Below, one piece after another: positions 11,731 to 23,960 of a stretch of DNA of 45,654 nt; positions within the stretch are counted from its first letter, which is position 1, and each line of letters opens with the position of its first letter. A program made the position numbers and the translations under genes. Under the pieces are notes generated by a model, which did not search any database, was not told where the DNA came from, and worked only from the letters and a program-made list of their open reading frames with translations. Source of the stretch: Emmonsiellopsis sp. PD_33 (Eukaryota; Ascomycota; Eurotiomycetes; Onygenales; Ajellomycetaceae); NCBI GenBank assembly GCA_032988165.1, contig JANTQF010000287.1, forward strand, positions 1 to 45,654. The letters are read 5' to 3'.

Positions 11731-12378
11731 GAATAGAAGATAATCTTAATATGAGAAATAAGTATATGTATAATATCATCAATCATGTGTATATGCAGAA
11801 ATGTATGGGAGAGTACAAGTAGAATATATAACTTTATTTTATATCTTTAAGATAGATTTTATATATCTTAATTATTAAATAAAGCTGCTTGATCATTATG
11901 CACCAACTAAATTTTTTTGTGTAAAAAATGGATAGAGTATTATATATAAATCAGAGAGGATTATATCTTTGAAAATGAATGAAAAGTTACATATATAATA
12001 TAATTATATGTAAAGCTATATAGTAGATAAACTGGAATTATATATTTCATGTTGCAGAGTGTAGGTTAAATTGTCTGTAAGAAATATTCCTTTATGTATA
12101 GAGATAATATTCTTCTATGAGTAATAAAATAATATAACAGTTCTCTCATAATAATAATCTAATAAGTAATGTATAGTGAAAATGCATCCAATGCATTTCA
12201 TAAAGAAAGTCCCAAAAGGTAGCTTATATTAAGATTATTATATAGTAAATTTATTATATCTTTTTTCAAGTTTAATGAAAGCTCTGGCAATGGATCATAG
12301 CTAAGTAGAAGGAGGAGAAAAGAGATATAGAATATATATATTAATATAATAGATATAATAATACTATATGCTTATAAA

Positions 12379-12740
12379 GAAAATATATATATATTTAATT
12401 ACTAATTATACATATATTATTCATGTCAGGAGTTATAGGTGCAGCACAGCTATATGCCTGCAGAGAAAAATATATATATAATTAGTTATTAACTATATAT
12501 ATATTACTCATGCCAGGAGTAGTAGACACAGCACAGCTATATATCTGCAGAGAAAAAAATATATATAATTAGTTATTAATTATATGTGTATCATTCATGT
12601 TAGGAGTGGTAGATGCAGCACAGCTATATACCTATAAAGAAAAATATATATATAATTGATTATTAACTATGCATGCACCACACATGGCACAGCTATGTGC
12701 CCAGGGAAATATATATAGATTTAGTGGCAGACTATGTGTA
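12379..12740. repeat. ~86-bp tandem array in hAT copy 1
   Basis: About four units of 85-87 bp (starting near 12379, 12464, 12550 and 12637) plus a partial one. Each consists of an AT run (aaatatatatata), an ATTACTAATTAT stretch and a conserved core around caggagt...gcacagctatat..ctgcagaga. The same array is in copy 2 (about 19227-19600), so it belongs to the element. The variable unit ends suggest slippage or unequal exchange. Confidence 0.8.
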
Positions 12741-13049
12741 CATCATGCATATTAACAGTGAGAAGGCAGAAAGGAAGACAGCTGAGAAATGCAAATATTA
12801 CTAAAAATATCTATACTATTAAAAATCTAATCTAATATTTAGTTAATAAATTAGTAATGTTTTCACAGCTAATAGAAAAAATATCATAAGTTAATAATTA
12901 TAATTCTCTTTGAATCAGAAAGATGCCACTCTAGTATAAAGATATCAAATCATATAGATATAGCTTTTACACTTCTTAATGATTTAGAATATTAATCAAT
13001 CAATGAAGATTATAGCTATAATATTATCAGTAAAAATTCATGAGAGGCT

Positions 13050-13481
13050 TATTACTAAATCTCATTACTGAAATTCTTAGAATGTAAATGAACTCTATTT
13101 TATATTAAATTTTCCCTATTTAATACTAATTTCTATTAAATAGACTTTATAAGCTCTTATTTCACATAAAAACTCTACATTATCTTACTCTAAATAATCC
13201 TCTTACTCTAACTTCTCACCCTCATTACTTGATATCTCTTCCTTCACCTTAAAATTACTCTCTAATACCTCTTTCAGCTGAGAAATTATTTCCAATGATC
13301 CTCTATCTTTCTTATTTAAAGTCTCTTAGAACTCATTTAATTTCTTTGCAGCTGCTTTTTCACTAGTATCAGCAGCTATAAGTATTACTTTTCCATGCTT
13401 GAAAATCTTCACATCATGAGAGGCCAATGATATCTGTGCCCAGGTGCAGAAATATTAAAGAGTCATGTTGATGATTTTATC
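13050..13481 (-). pseudogene. hAT third gene (ORF3), copy 1, 3' part
   Basis: A minus-strand frame runs from the insertion point of copy 2 leftward, broken only by TAA/TAG. It encodes a segment around SLASHDVKIFKHGKVILIAA, followed by a Lys/Glu-rich, probably coiled-coil region (LNKKDRGSLEIISQLKEVLE). In copy 2 the same frame continues upstream without a break across the equivalent site, so copy 2 landed inside this gene. The 5' part of the copy 1 gene is at 22684-23205. Function unknown. Confidence 0.6.
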
Positions 13482-14756
13482 TAAAGCTGCCACTAAGATG
13501 GAATTTCCCATGAGATTTCCCATTCTATGATATTATAGAATAGGATGGGAAAAAATAGTTCATCTTATAGGATTTAATGTGTGAGATGGAACAAATCATG
13601 GGATTTTAAATTTTCTATGAGATGAGATATGAAATTTCAATTTTCCTATAGAATGAGATATAGAAATTCATTCTAGCTATAAAATAAAATATAAGATTTC
13701 ACCTTATAAGATGAGAATTCCTATTATATTAAGTATCTACTGGGCCTAATCATGTAATCTGTTGAGGTAACAAGAAAAGATAATAGGTTACAAAAAAAAA
13801 AGATAAAAGTATCTTTTAATTACCTATAATACTTTATTACTTCATATTTGCTGAGCTACTATTAGAATCATATATAGAATTATTAATATAATAAAGGTTT
13901 CAGACAGGGGCATTACAGCCATCCAAGGACTAGATGCTAAATAATCCTCTTATCCTGCCACTTAAATAGCTAGTAGAGCTGCTTAATTCACAGGCATTAA
14001 TATAATAATGGTGGGAAATTTCTCATTAGAAGTCAAATAGATAGTCTATAGTTAGCTAGGTATCTCACCTCAATAACCACTAAATTATAATGTGTGATTT
14101 TAATTATGTTAGTACATGTTACATTTTTAATCCCATTAAAAAATTCCCAGTAATCACATGTAAAAAAAAAAAAAGGCTTACTACATGGTTCAAACCCTGG
14201 CCTACATTTCAATTAGGTTTGAAAAAAAGTCTTATCAGTCATTAGTGCAGTGATTACTCACTATGCTAATAACTGATAATGTATGTTAGTACAGACCTAA
14301 ATTATATAATATAGCTCATTACATGCAAAAAAAAAAATACCCATTATATAATTCAAACTCTAGCCTACATTTCAATGAGATTTAAAAAAGCATCATCTGT
14401 TATTAGCACAGTGATTACTCACTATACTAATAATAGATAATACTATTAGTGCTGACCTGAATTATATGATATAGCTCATCATATGTGAAAAAAAAAAAAA
14501 AAAAAAAGCTCACTATATGATTTAAACCCTAGTCTATATTTTATATAGGTTTAAAAAAAGCATCATTCATCACTAATCATTATAGTAATAATAGATAATG
14601 CATGTTAGTGTAAATCTAAATTAAATTATATTTCTTATCTTAACTCTGCCTGCAGATTTGACATGATGAGATTCTCAGAGACTATAATAGTACATTAATG
14701 TAGTATATAAATAATATGAGATGTAATAGCTAAAGATAATAGTTTTAGTATACTAT

Positions 14757-17290
14757 ATTTCAGATATCTCCTCTAAATACTGAGTTATTAATTTTCACCT
14801 CAAAATCTAGTATTTCTTCTCATATCCTTCTTTATCTGACTATACTTACACATGAGAATCATCTCAATGAATACTCCTCCATTAATTATTTCTTTTTAGA
14901 TGTAAGTTTCTTCTTTTTTACTATAATATTTATATTATTACTCTCTCTATTATTATTAACCTCATCCTCTACTATATCCTTCTCATTTTACTTTTTCTCT
15001 ATCTATAGTTACTCTCTTTCATTTGCATGTTTCACCAGCATAATCTTATATATTATCTTTTCTAATAATAATGATTGCTCCTATGAGATAACACAATAGC
15101 TCACACTGAACTGCTGTTTAATCCCTACACTCCCAATTAGAATTAATAGAATATTTCTGGCTATTAATGTAATAATTAGATATATTAATTTAATTATCTT
15201 TCACACTAATAAGATATTTTCCTCTGAATTAAGACTATCATTTAGATACCAATCAAATTCATTGATATAAATAACTGAAGGTGACTACTGATGTAGTGTA
15301 AAAAACAATTAATAGGCCTGGAAAGTTATTAGTACTAAGTAAATCAAGAAAATAAAAGAGGGTAAATACCTACTCACAGTTGATTATTAGTAGTTGCAGG
15401 TTGACAAGGTAAATACCAATTTTCATAGTATGCCTTTACATGTTATAATGATTGAGCTTTTATCTCTAACTCTCATTTCTTATTATTATAGGCAAGTGAT
15501 TATAAATATAGGTTCAGAACTATAATAATATAATAAATCTTCTCTATACTACTATTAGCATTAGTATCTGAATAGTACTTCTTTAGTTTATTATATATAA
15601 CTTTCAGTGCAGTCTTCAAGCTATTTCAAATGATTGGGATTTTATAAGCTGCCTCAGAAAGCTATTCATTAAGGTAGTTGAATAGTATATTATAGATTAA
15701 AAATGCATTGTGAATGAGTAATATATCTATATTTAAGAGAGTTTTGATAATCTACTAGAATAGATAAAGTAGGGTAATAATATACATAATGAGCTGCCAT
15801 TCATCATTACTTAACTAGAGATAATGAAGCTTAGAGTTCTCCTAAGTCATTACTCAGTAATGAATTAAATCTCTAAGTTATAATATATAGATATATATAA
15901 GATATGTTGAGCTTCATCAGATCTTAACATTCTAAATCATTCAGAATTTAATGTGCTCTGGCTGCAGCTTCTAAAAGCTTTTAATTCATTAGAGAGAACT
16001 TAAGAGAGTATTAGCAAGTAGATATAACTAGTTAAATAATTAATAAATTAGAAATACTATTAAATTATTACTATGAACTATTATATACCTTTAAGAGTAT
16101 ATAACTAAATGAGATCTTTCCTCTATTACTTATATTAATATCATTCTCATGAAATATCTATAGGATATTATCATTTATTAATTTAATTTATAGATCTTCA
16201 ATTAGTTGTTTTACCATCAGCTACATCATATAAGCTACATAAGAAAGTCAATACATCTTGACATCCCAGTAAACTTCATTCTCTACATACAGGTATTTCT
16301 CTAAGAATGTTATTAATATATTATTATTCATTACATTATCAGCTGTGAGAGTAAAAATGTCATTCTCAATTTATATATTATATATACACTATATTATATA
16401 CCCTACTATATTATCACCAGTGTGTATACCACTAAGATACTTAAAATTAATTAATGCCTCTATATACTCTCATTTCTAAGTGATATAGTAGCCTTTAATA
16501 TAGAGAAATGCTAAATCATTTGTATTTATTTATACATTTAAGGCTAGTACAATCTTCATATTAGAGATTCAGTTTAGAAGGAGGTTTTTTATCATTATTT
16601 TATAAAAGTTATTCAGCTCTTTTTATAGGACAGTTCATTTTAGAAAGAAGGCCTTAACTTCACTATTATCATATACTAGTAATCATCAGAGATCAGGATT
16701 CTATATGGCATGAAATGCCATATTTATTAATAGAAAGATATAAAGGAGGAGGGTTCAGTAGTTTTCTTTATTAAAGAATAATATCTCTACTTATAGTTAC
16801 TTGTATGTAAGGTTTTACTAAGATAAAAGAATCATTATCACAATCTATTACTAAATAAATTAACTTATATTATACTTATAAATACTATTTTAATATTCAT
16901 CTATTTATTTGAAGAGATAGCATTCTAGTACTTCCTACTCTAAAGATGTTTCCTCATTCCTGAAGTTCTCATATTAGTATATTAAGAGTGTTGAAGGATC
17001 TACTTATATTAAATATAAAGTAAAGTTAATTCATTATTTCACTGAAATACTACTTATTTGATGGACTTTCAGAATTTAGAGCTCTACTTCATACTTTACT
17101 ATAGATAATTCTTACAAGTATTATTATATTAAATTATATTTATAGTTGCTATCTATTTTCATTATTGATCAAATTGAATTTAATACTCATTATCTTACTT
17201 TTATATAATATAGATTCTTACCTCAACTATAGCAGTCTTAAGTCCTTTGGGAACCAGAATGGGCAGAATTGGTGTTGGAGTTTATAGAAG
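14757..17290 (-). pseudogene. hAT transposase, copy 2 (broken)
   Basis: This is the colinear counterpart of the copy 1 transposase at 7915-10440, with the same hAT motifs in the same order (catalytic-fold segment near 16440-16570, LKKYY.DT region near 15530-15660, dimerisation region near 15120-15260). It carries its own, partly different set of in-frame stops, mostly TAA/TAG. Where one copy has a stop the other often keeps the Gln codon, so the two sequences together outline a once-intact gene. It is inactive as found. Confidence 0.8.
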
Positions 17291-17339
17291 AGAAATTAGT
17301 ATACTAATCTTATAAAGAGGAGAGTTTGAAGCACTGGAA

Positions 17340-18570
17340 TTCATTATATTGAGAGATTAAAGATATTTAAAAAGATAGTATTTTAGAATGAGAGAAAATA
17401 TAGCTGACATTTTTTCTTATAGAGAGATACAGGCTGAGTGTGAGGATTAATTTTTTAGAGAATTAAAAATAAACTTATTATATAAATAGTAAAAGGTGAG
17501 ATTTACATACTATATGATAATTATCATTATAACCTTACATCTAGAAATTAGGAGATCTATAGGAATGAATACCTTTAATGTACTGATCTTGAAAATAAGA
17601 TACTAAGAAGATATAAAGTTATTAGGTAGTAGAATTTTAGTATCATATTATAGATATTAAGAATGAATATAGGATTATTACTAAAATTTATTATTATAAT
17701 TTTTTTTCCTTATTTTCTGAGATACTAATAGTCAGATGTGTTTCTCTTAGAAATTCTTACTTAAATCTCATTTAATTTCCTAAATGAGATTTTACTAGAT
17801 TGAAACACTATATATTTAATCTTATTAATTAGTTAGGTGGAGTTTAAATTCAGCCAGCCTACCTAATTAATAGTTGTAGTAAATTAGTAGATTAATGATA
17901 TAATTTATTGATAAAGCTCATAAGAAAATTTCATGTAAAGATAGCTGTAGAATCACCCTAATCTGATAGTAACTATATAAGATATTTTTATAGCTATGAT
18001 AAGTCTGGCAATCAAATTAAACTATAGCATATATAATAAATGAATGAGATAACTTTTAAATTTATAGTAGGCTATTTACCTATTTTTTAGTAGAATATAA
18101 AATAACTTTATTAAGATGATTATTCTTTAATAGCTTACAGCTAGCTGTAACTCTTTCTATGCTAGTATATTCTTTTAGAAGTTTAGACAGGAGAATGTGA
18201 TAGTACTACATGTATTAATATAAAAGAGAGTAATTAAGTAAATATAATAATCTGAGATAACAGACTTCACAGAATTCTATTTAGCTATATTATCTTTAAA
18301 AATAACTTATAATATTTATCTTTAGATGAACTGAATACCCCCTCTATTTCTAATCAACTTTCTTTAGTATTTATTCAGACTTTATATATTAAATTTATTC
18401 TATTAGTGTTTCACTGCTTTATATGATAATTTCCCTAATTCTCTTTAACTGATATACTAATGAATGATATATTCTCTAATAATTATTAATTAAAATATTA
18501 TATGCTTTAGCTAGATAATCTGCTGTGTTTAAATTCAAGGAATTGATGTGGATTAAAAGCTCCTACACAT
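17340..18570 (+). pseudogene. hAT second gene (ORF2), copy 2, unknown
   Basis: This is the plus-strand homologue of 10490-11730, running divergently from the transposase. Readable parts include the LINQLG-like and conserved FYVKIA segments (about 17810-17950), and a final part ahead of a region rich in AT. Stops are mostly TAA/TAG. Conservation of frame between the copies supports a real gene, but no domain or catalytic motif was recognised. Confidence 0.5.
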
Positions 18571-19226
18571 AATTATTTAGAATAGAAGAGAATCTTAATA
18601 TAAGGAATAAATATGTATATAATATCATTAATCATATATATATGCAGAAATGTATGAGAGAGTATAAGTAGGATATATAACTTTATCTTATATCTTTAAG
18701 ATAGATTTCATGCATCTTAATTATCAAATAAAGCTGCCTGATCATTATGTACTAACTAAATTTTTTTATGTAAAAAATGGATAGAGTATTATACATAAAT
18801 CAGAGAGAATTACATCTTTGAAAATGAATGAAAAATTGCATGTGTGATATAATTATATGTAAGACTATATAGTAGACAAACTGAAATTATATATTTTATA
18901 TTATAGAATGTAGATTAAATTATCTGTAGGAGATACTTCTTCATGCATAGAGATGATATTTTCCTATAAGTAATAAAATAATATAATAGTCCTCTTATGA
19001 TAATAATTTAATAAGTAATGTATAATGAAAATGCATTCAATGTATTTCATAGAGAAAGTCTTAGAAGATAGCTTATATTAAGACTATTATACAGTAAATT
19101 TATTATATTTTTTTTCAAGTTTGATGAAAGCTCTAGCAATGGATCATAGCTAAGTAGAAGAAGAAGAAAGGAGGTATAGAATATATATATTAATATAGTA
19201 GATATAATAATACTATGTGACTATGA

Positions 19227-19600
19227 AGAAAATATATATATATTTAATTACTAATTATATATATACTACTTATACCAGGAGTTATAGGCACAACACAGCT
19301 ATATACCTGCAGAGAAAAATATATATATAATTAGTTATCAACTATATGTGCACCACTTATGCCAGGAGTGGTAGACATGGCACAGCTATATACCTGTAGA
19401 GAAAAATATATATATAATTAATTGCTAACTATATATATATTACCCATGTTAGGAGTGGTAGATGTAGCACAGCTATATACCTATGAAGAAAAATATACAT
19501 ATAATTAATTACTAATTATGCATGTACTACATATGACACAGCTATATATCCAGAAAAATATATATAGATTTAGTAGTAGACTATGCATATACTATGCATA
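19227..19600. repeat. ~86-bp tandem array in hAT copy 2
   Basis: This is the colinear partner of the array at 12379-12740: about four units with core ccaggagt..tag...gcacagctatat, separated by aaaatatatata runs. Both copies have a similar unit number, so the array was present before they separated. Confidence 0.8.
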
Positions 19601-19929
19601 TTAACAGTGGGAAGGCAGAAAGAAAGACAACTAAGGAATGCAAATATTACTAAAAATATTTATATTACTAAAAATCTAATCTAATATCTAGTTAATAAAT
19701 TGGTAATACTTTCATAGCTGATAGAAAAAATATCATAAGTTAATAATTATAATTCTTTTTAAACTGAGAAGATACTACCTTAATACAGAAACATTAAATC
19801 ACATAGATATAGCTTTTGCACTTCTCAATGATTCAGAACATTAATCAATTAATGAAGATTATAGCTATAATACTATCAGTAAAAATCCATGAGAGGCTCA
19901 TTACTAAATTTTATTACTGAAATTCTTAG

Positions 19930-20830
19930 AATGTAAATGAACTTCATTCTATATCAAACTTTTCCTATTTAATATTAATTTCTACTGAATAGACTTTATA
20001 AGCTCTTATTTCATATAAAAACTCTATATTACCCTACTTCAAATAATTCTTTTACTCTAACTTCTCACCCTCATCATTCAACATCTCTTTCTCCACTTTA
20101 AAATCACTCTCTAATACCTCTTCTAGTTAAGAAATTACTTCTAATAACCTCCTATCTTTTTTATTTAAAGTCTTCTAGAACTCATCTAATTTCTTTGCAA
20201 CTACTTCCTCACTAATATTAGTAGCTATGAGTATTACTTTTTCATACTTGAGAATCTTCATATCATGGGAGGCTAATAACACCTGTGCCTAGATGCAGAA
20301 ATATTAAAGAGTCATATTAATAATTTTATCATTAGAGGGAGAGAGGGTACCAATCTATTGACAGTTAGTATTAATTAATAATTATAATTGCAAGTTAAAG
20401 TAACTAACTCTTCTCTTTTTAAGACTGATTTCAGATTGTAATGCATATAATCACTGTATAATTTCCTCTTTCTTTATTTTCTCCTCAAGTACACACTTCT
20501 TCATAATTTGGGCCTGATGATATTTTAAGAACTTTCCTTGATTAAAATACTTCTAAATAACATACTCAGCCTCTACCTTCTTCATAATAGATTAATCAGC
20601 TAGTAATACTATTTTTCTGTGCTTAATATCAGCATCTTTACTACTAGAACTATTATAAAAGCTTATTACTATTTAACTGATTCCTGCAGATGCTTTACTA
20701 CATTAAAGTATGCCTTATAATTAGCCTTTTAGACTTTCTTTATAATAGTTTCATTACTGGTCTTTACATGCCTGATCTCTCTAGTGTACTTGATTTTGAG
20801 ATATTATAAGTACTTTTTTATTAGCAATTA
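19930..20830 (-). pseudogene. hAT third gene (ORF3), copy 2, unknown
   Basis: The minus-strand frame reads from about 20830 through a segment KHRKIVLLAD.SIMKKVEAEY, a Lys/Glu-rich helical part (KKCVLEEKIKKEEI) and then, without a frame change, across the equivalent of the copy 2 insertion site into the HDMKILKYEKVILIA segment and a further charged coiled-coil-like region. Stops are TAA/TAG only in the parts I translated. It is probably a DNA-binding or coiled-coil accessory protein, but that is inference from composition and no family was recognised. Confidence 0.55.
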
Positions 20831-21049
20831 GAGGCTGAATATCATGTGTTTTATAGTAACTCTAAATGTTAATATTTCTTATATGGTGTAATTAATGTTA
20901 GAATGATAATATACTGAGATTAATAAAAGTAATTATAGAATATATTTATATAATAATAGATCTAGATAATAGATTTAAATTATTTCCCCCAGTAACATCT
21001 AAAATGAAAATTATTTTAATTATAACTAGTAATACATTATATTTATTCC

Positions 21050-21112
21050 TCTTCTTCTTCTCTTCTTCTCCTCATTTTTCTCTCCTCTTCTCTTCTTTTT
21101 TATAATCTTTAA
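21050..21112. repeat. Pyrimidine-rich CTT/TCT tract
   Basis: A run of CTT, TCT and CTC triplets between ORF3 and ORF4 of hAT copy 2, with a shorter equivalent in copy 1 at about 23405-23462. It lies ahead of the divergent ORF4 and may be part of its promoter, since CT-rich tracts are common upstream of fungal start sites. Confidence 0.6.
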
Positions 21113-21169
21113 AATCTTTATTTCTGACTTCCCCACCATTTCAACCATCTCTATCTAGTAGTATGTCTA

Positions 21170-22290
21170 GGTATATGTCTCCAGCCTTCTTCCCCTAGAA
21201 ACTAATATATAGACTAATATGTGGGTTTATTTTCAGCTACTATCTAATCAACTGTGAGTACTCCCCTGGGATCTGCAAGAAACATAATGAGGCCTTCACA
21301 GTAAAGAAGTATCATAAGGACTATAAAAAATAAGCTGATAATTAAAAGGTATGACTTGAAGTAAATAGTGGGTGCAGAGTTAAGAACTATACTAATATTA
21401 AATTTAAACTATAGTTATTAGCTGATCTATTAGATAAGATACTATTTAGAATAATATTAATAATTTACTAACAGCTAGATTAATTAAAAAGAAGAAGATT
21501 ATATTTTAATAAATAAGTGTGTATCTAGTTTTGGGAATAGGGCTATTCAGTCAGCTTGTGAGGGAGATAATTTAGGATTTACCCAAGACAGGTAGGAAAA
21601 ATCTGGGTAATGAATATTATATTCAGGCTGAGGCTATTAATTGTCTGTGTCTCATTAGTGAGAAGACACTGGTAATACTCTTTAAATGTAGGTAATAAGA
21701 TAATATAATAGTCTATTAACAATATAATATTAATAGTACTCCAGGTTTGAATCTCTACCTAGCCTATTACTAGAAGAAGACTCTTCAAGTTGATAATATA
21801 TAGCTTGTTCTGTTAATTTTGAGAGGGGTAGGCTGTCTATACTTTAGAGGCATGAAGCTAGAGGTAGCTGTGAGAGAGAATAAGAAGTAAGAAGTAAAGA
21901 TTAAAGACTATAACATGAAGATATAAATAATAGGATGTAAGTTAGATGACTTTAATATAGATATATCAGATGATGAGAACTAAGTTAATAGTGAGAAGAA
22001 AGAAGATATCATAAGTAAGAAAGATAGAGATAGAAATATGAAGCTTAATCTGATAGACCTAATTTTAATTTTAAAGAATGAAGAGGAAGGCTGTATGATG
22101 AAGTCTATAGTTAAGAGATCTATATTAAAGAAGAATGAGGTTATAGAGTCTGTAGTAGAGAGAGATGTGCAGTATATAACTAAAAAGTATGAGGTTTTAG
22201 AGCCTATAGTTAATAAGTCTGAGGAACATGTAATTAAAAAGTATGAAGAGCAACCCAAGAAGTCTATAGTAGCTCTGAATACTAAGAAGT
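21170..22290 (+). pseudogene. hAT fourth gene (ORF4), Cys/His motif and K-rich tail
   Basis: This is plus-strand coding sequence near the right end of copy 2. Around 21229-21325 a segment reads INCEYSPGICKKHNEAFTVKKYH, which has a C-x6-C ... H-x4-H-like spacing and could be a zinc finger. A second frame-consistent stretch runs from about 21515 to the TAA at 22288-22290, including an open 84-codon stretch from the ATG at 22038. Its end is acidic then Lys/Glu/Val-rich with internal near-repeats (KKYEVLEP..., KKYEEQPK...). Stops within it are TAA/TAG. The join between the two stretches is not resolved; an intron is possible. Copy 1 retains only the first part, to 23746. Confidence 0.5.
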
Positions 22291-22683
22291 AAATATATAA
22301 TAAAGATGATATGATAATATGAAGTGAGTATTAACTTATTACTATAATAAGTGGAAAATTAATATAGTAGAAAAAATGTAATAAGAAATAATAATAATTT
22401 ATATAAAATTTTTCATAATAATTTCTAATTATATATAATTTATTATTATATCTGGGATTTTCCTTCTCATTCCATCCCATCCCATCTATTTATAGGATAG
22501 GATAGGATAGGATATAGGAGAACCATTCATGCAATAAAACAGAACATGAGATTTTAATTTAATTATGAGATAAGATATAGGAGCATATATTTCAGTATAA
22601 GATGAGATGAGATTAATATCTATAGGATAAATATATAGAAATAGTTTCCCATTCTGTCTTATTTCATCCTAGTGGCAGCTTTA

Positions 22684-23746
22684 ATTTTATCATTAGAGGG
22701 AGGGGAGATACCAATCTATTGACAGTCAGTATTAATTAATAATTATAATTGCAAGTTAAAGTAACTAACTCTTCTCTTTTTAGAACTAATTTTAGATTAC
22801 AATGCATGTAGTTGCTGTATAATCTCCTCTTCCTCTACCTTCTTCTTAAGTGTACACTTTTTTGCAATTTAAACTTAATGATATTCTAAGAACTTTTTTT
22901 AATTAAAATACTTCTAAGTAATGCACTCAGCTTCTGCCTTCTCTATGACAGATCAATCAGCTAGTAATATTATTTCTTTATACTTAGTATTAGCATCTTT
23001 ACTGTTAGAACTATTATAAAAGCTTATTATCATTTAACTGGTCTCTGCAGATACTTTACTGCATCAAAATATACCTTGCAATTAACTCCTTAGGCTTTCT
23101 CTATAATGACCTCATTGCTAGTCTTTATCTGCCTAATCTTTCTAACATATTTAGTCTTAAAGCATTACAAGTACTTCTTTATTAGTGATTGAGAGCTAAA
23201 CATTGTGTGTTCTATAACAACTCTAAATGTTAATATCTCTTGTATGGTATAATTAATATTAGAATGATAATGTACTGAAATTAATAAGAATAATTATAAA
23301 ATATATTTATATAGTAATGAATCTAGGTAATAGGTTTAGATTATTTCCTCTAGTAACACCTAAAATGGAAATTATTTTGATTATAACTAATAATATATTA
23401 TATTTACTTTTCTTCTCCTTTTCTTTTTCTTCTCATTTTTCTCTCCTCTTCTCTTTTTTTTATAGTCTCTAAAATCTCTATCTTTAACTCCCCCTCCATC
23501 CTAACCACCTCCATTTAGTAGTATGTCTAGGTATGTGTCTCCAGCCTTCTTCCCCTAGAAACTAATGTATAGATTAATATATGAGTTTATTTTCAGTTAC
23601 TACTCAATTAATCATAAGTGCTCCCCTGGGATCCACAAGAAACATAATAAGGCCTTCACAGTGAAGAAGTATCATAAGAACCACAAGGGGTAAGCTAATA
23701 ATTAAAAGACATGACTTGAAGTAAATAGTGCATGTAGAGCTAAGAA
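22684..23746 (-). mobile_element. hAT copy 1, right fragment
   Basis: This continues copy 1 after the nested insertion. From 22692 it matches copy 2 positions 20330-21390: the ORF3 5' part on the minus strand (22692-23205), the pyrimidine tract, then the Cys/His segment of ORF4 on the plus strand (about 23585-23690). Homology to copy 2 stops exactly after gagctaagaa at 23746, where a new hAT-like terminus begins. The remaining 1.3 kb expected on the right, with the second terminal repeat, is not found in the window. Confidence 0.85.
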
Positions 23747-23960
23747 TAGTGTTGTAAACCTAACCTGCAAACCTACTAGGTTTTAAATTTAAAAAAAAAA
23801 AAGTCTCATTTAGATAGATTTACTCACTACTGATTTTTTTTTTCTTATGTCAGGTTTTCAGAGTAAAACCTGATTGATTTTTTCAAACTCAGCAGATTTC
23901 AAAAATAAAGTTATACATATATAAATCTACCCCAAAATTTCATTAAGTTGTATTAATACA
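23747..23960 (+). repeat. Left terminus of another hAT-like element
   Basis: Sequence starting tagtgttgtaaacctaacc appears exactly where homology of copy 1 to copy 2 ends. The T-A-G-T-G start, followed by repeated aacctgcaaacct and aaacctg motifs, resembles hAT ends with subterminal repeats. The 8 bp before it are gctaagaa. A matching right end ending ...tta or cta followed by gctaagaa was not found with confidence, so the element's extent is unknown. The gene region to its right may or may not belong to it. Confidence 0.5.

Larger units (their letters stand above)
5913..13481 (-). mobile_element. hAT transposon copy 1, major part
   Basis: The left end starts taaagttactactagg, a mutated form of the terminal sequence TAAAGCTGCCACTAGG seen in copy 2. 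The interior matches copy 2 colinearly throughout, with mostly transition differences. The element is interrupted by a LINE (6742-7445) and by copy 2 at 13481/22684. Its continuation is 22684-23746, where it is cut off by another element, so its right terminus is missing. The 8 bp before the left end are aatagaat, but the matching duplication cannot be checked. Its genes are listed separately. All are broken. Confidence 0.85.
13482..22683 (-). mobile_element. hAT transposon copy 2, complete, nested in copy 1
   Basis: The element has inverted ends: left TAAAGCTGCCACTAAGATGG, right ...CATCCTAGTGGCAGCTTTA. It is flanked by a perfect 8-bp duplication attttatc (13474-13481 and 22684-22691). The terminal pattern T-A-A-A-G and the 8-bp duplication are standard for hAT elements. 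It inserted into an older member of its own family (copy 1), and joining 13481 to 22692 restores the uninterrupted sequence seen in copy 2 at 20322-20340. At 9,202 bp it is large for a hAT, and it holds a minus-strand transposase, a divergent plus-strand ORF2, a tandem array, minus-strand ORF3 and plus-strand ORF4. All genes are broken by RIP-like stops. Confidence 0.92.

Noticed and set aside
12379..12740. CRISPR-like array of regular repeats
   Set aside because: Units are contiguous 86-bp tandem repeats without spacers and lie inside a eukaryotic transposon.
5913..20330. Tandem segmental duplication of about 6.8 kb
   Set aside because: Explained by hAT copy 2 nested in copy 1, with terminal repeats and an 8-bp target duplication.
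21980..22258. 92-codon minus-strand frame
   Set aside because: Antisense of the better supported plus-strand ORF4 of hAT copy 2.
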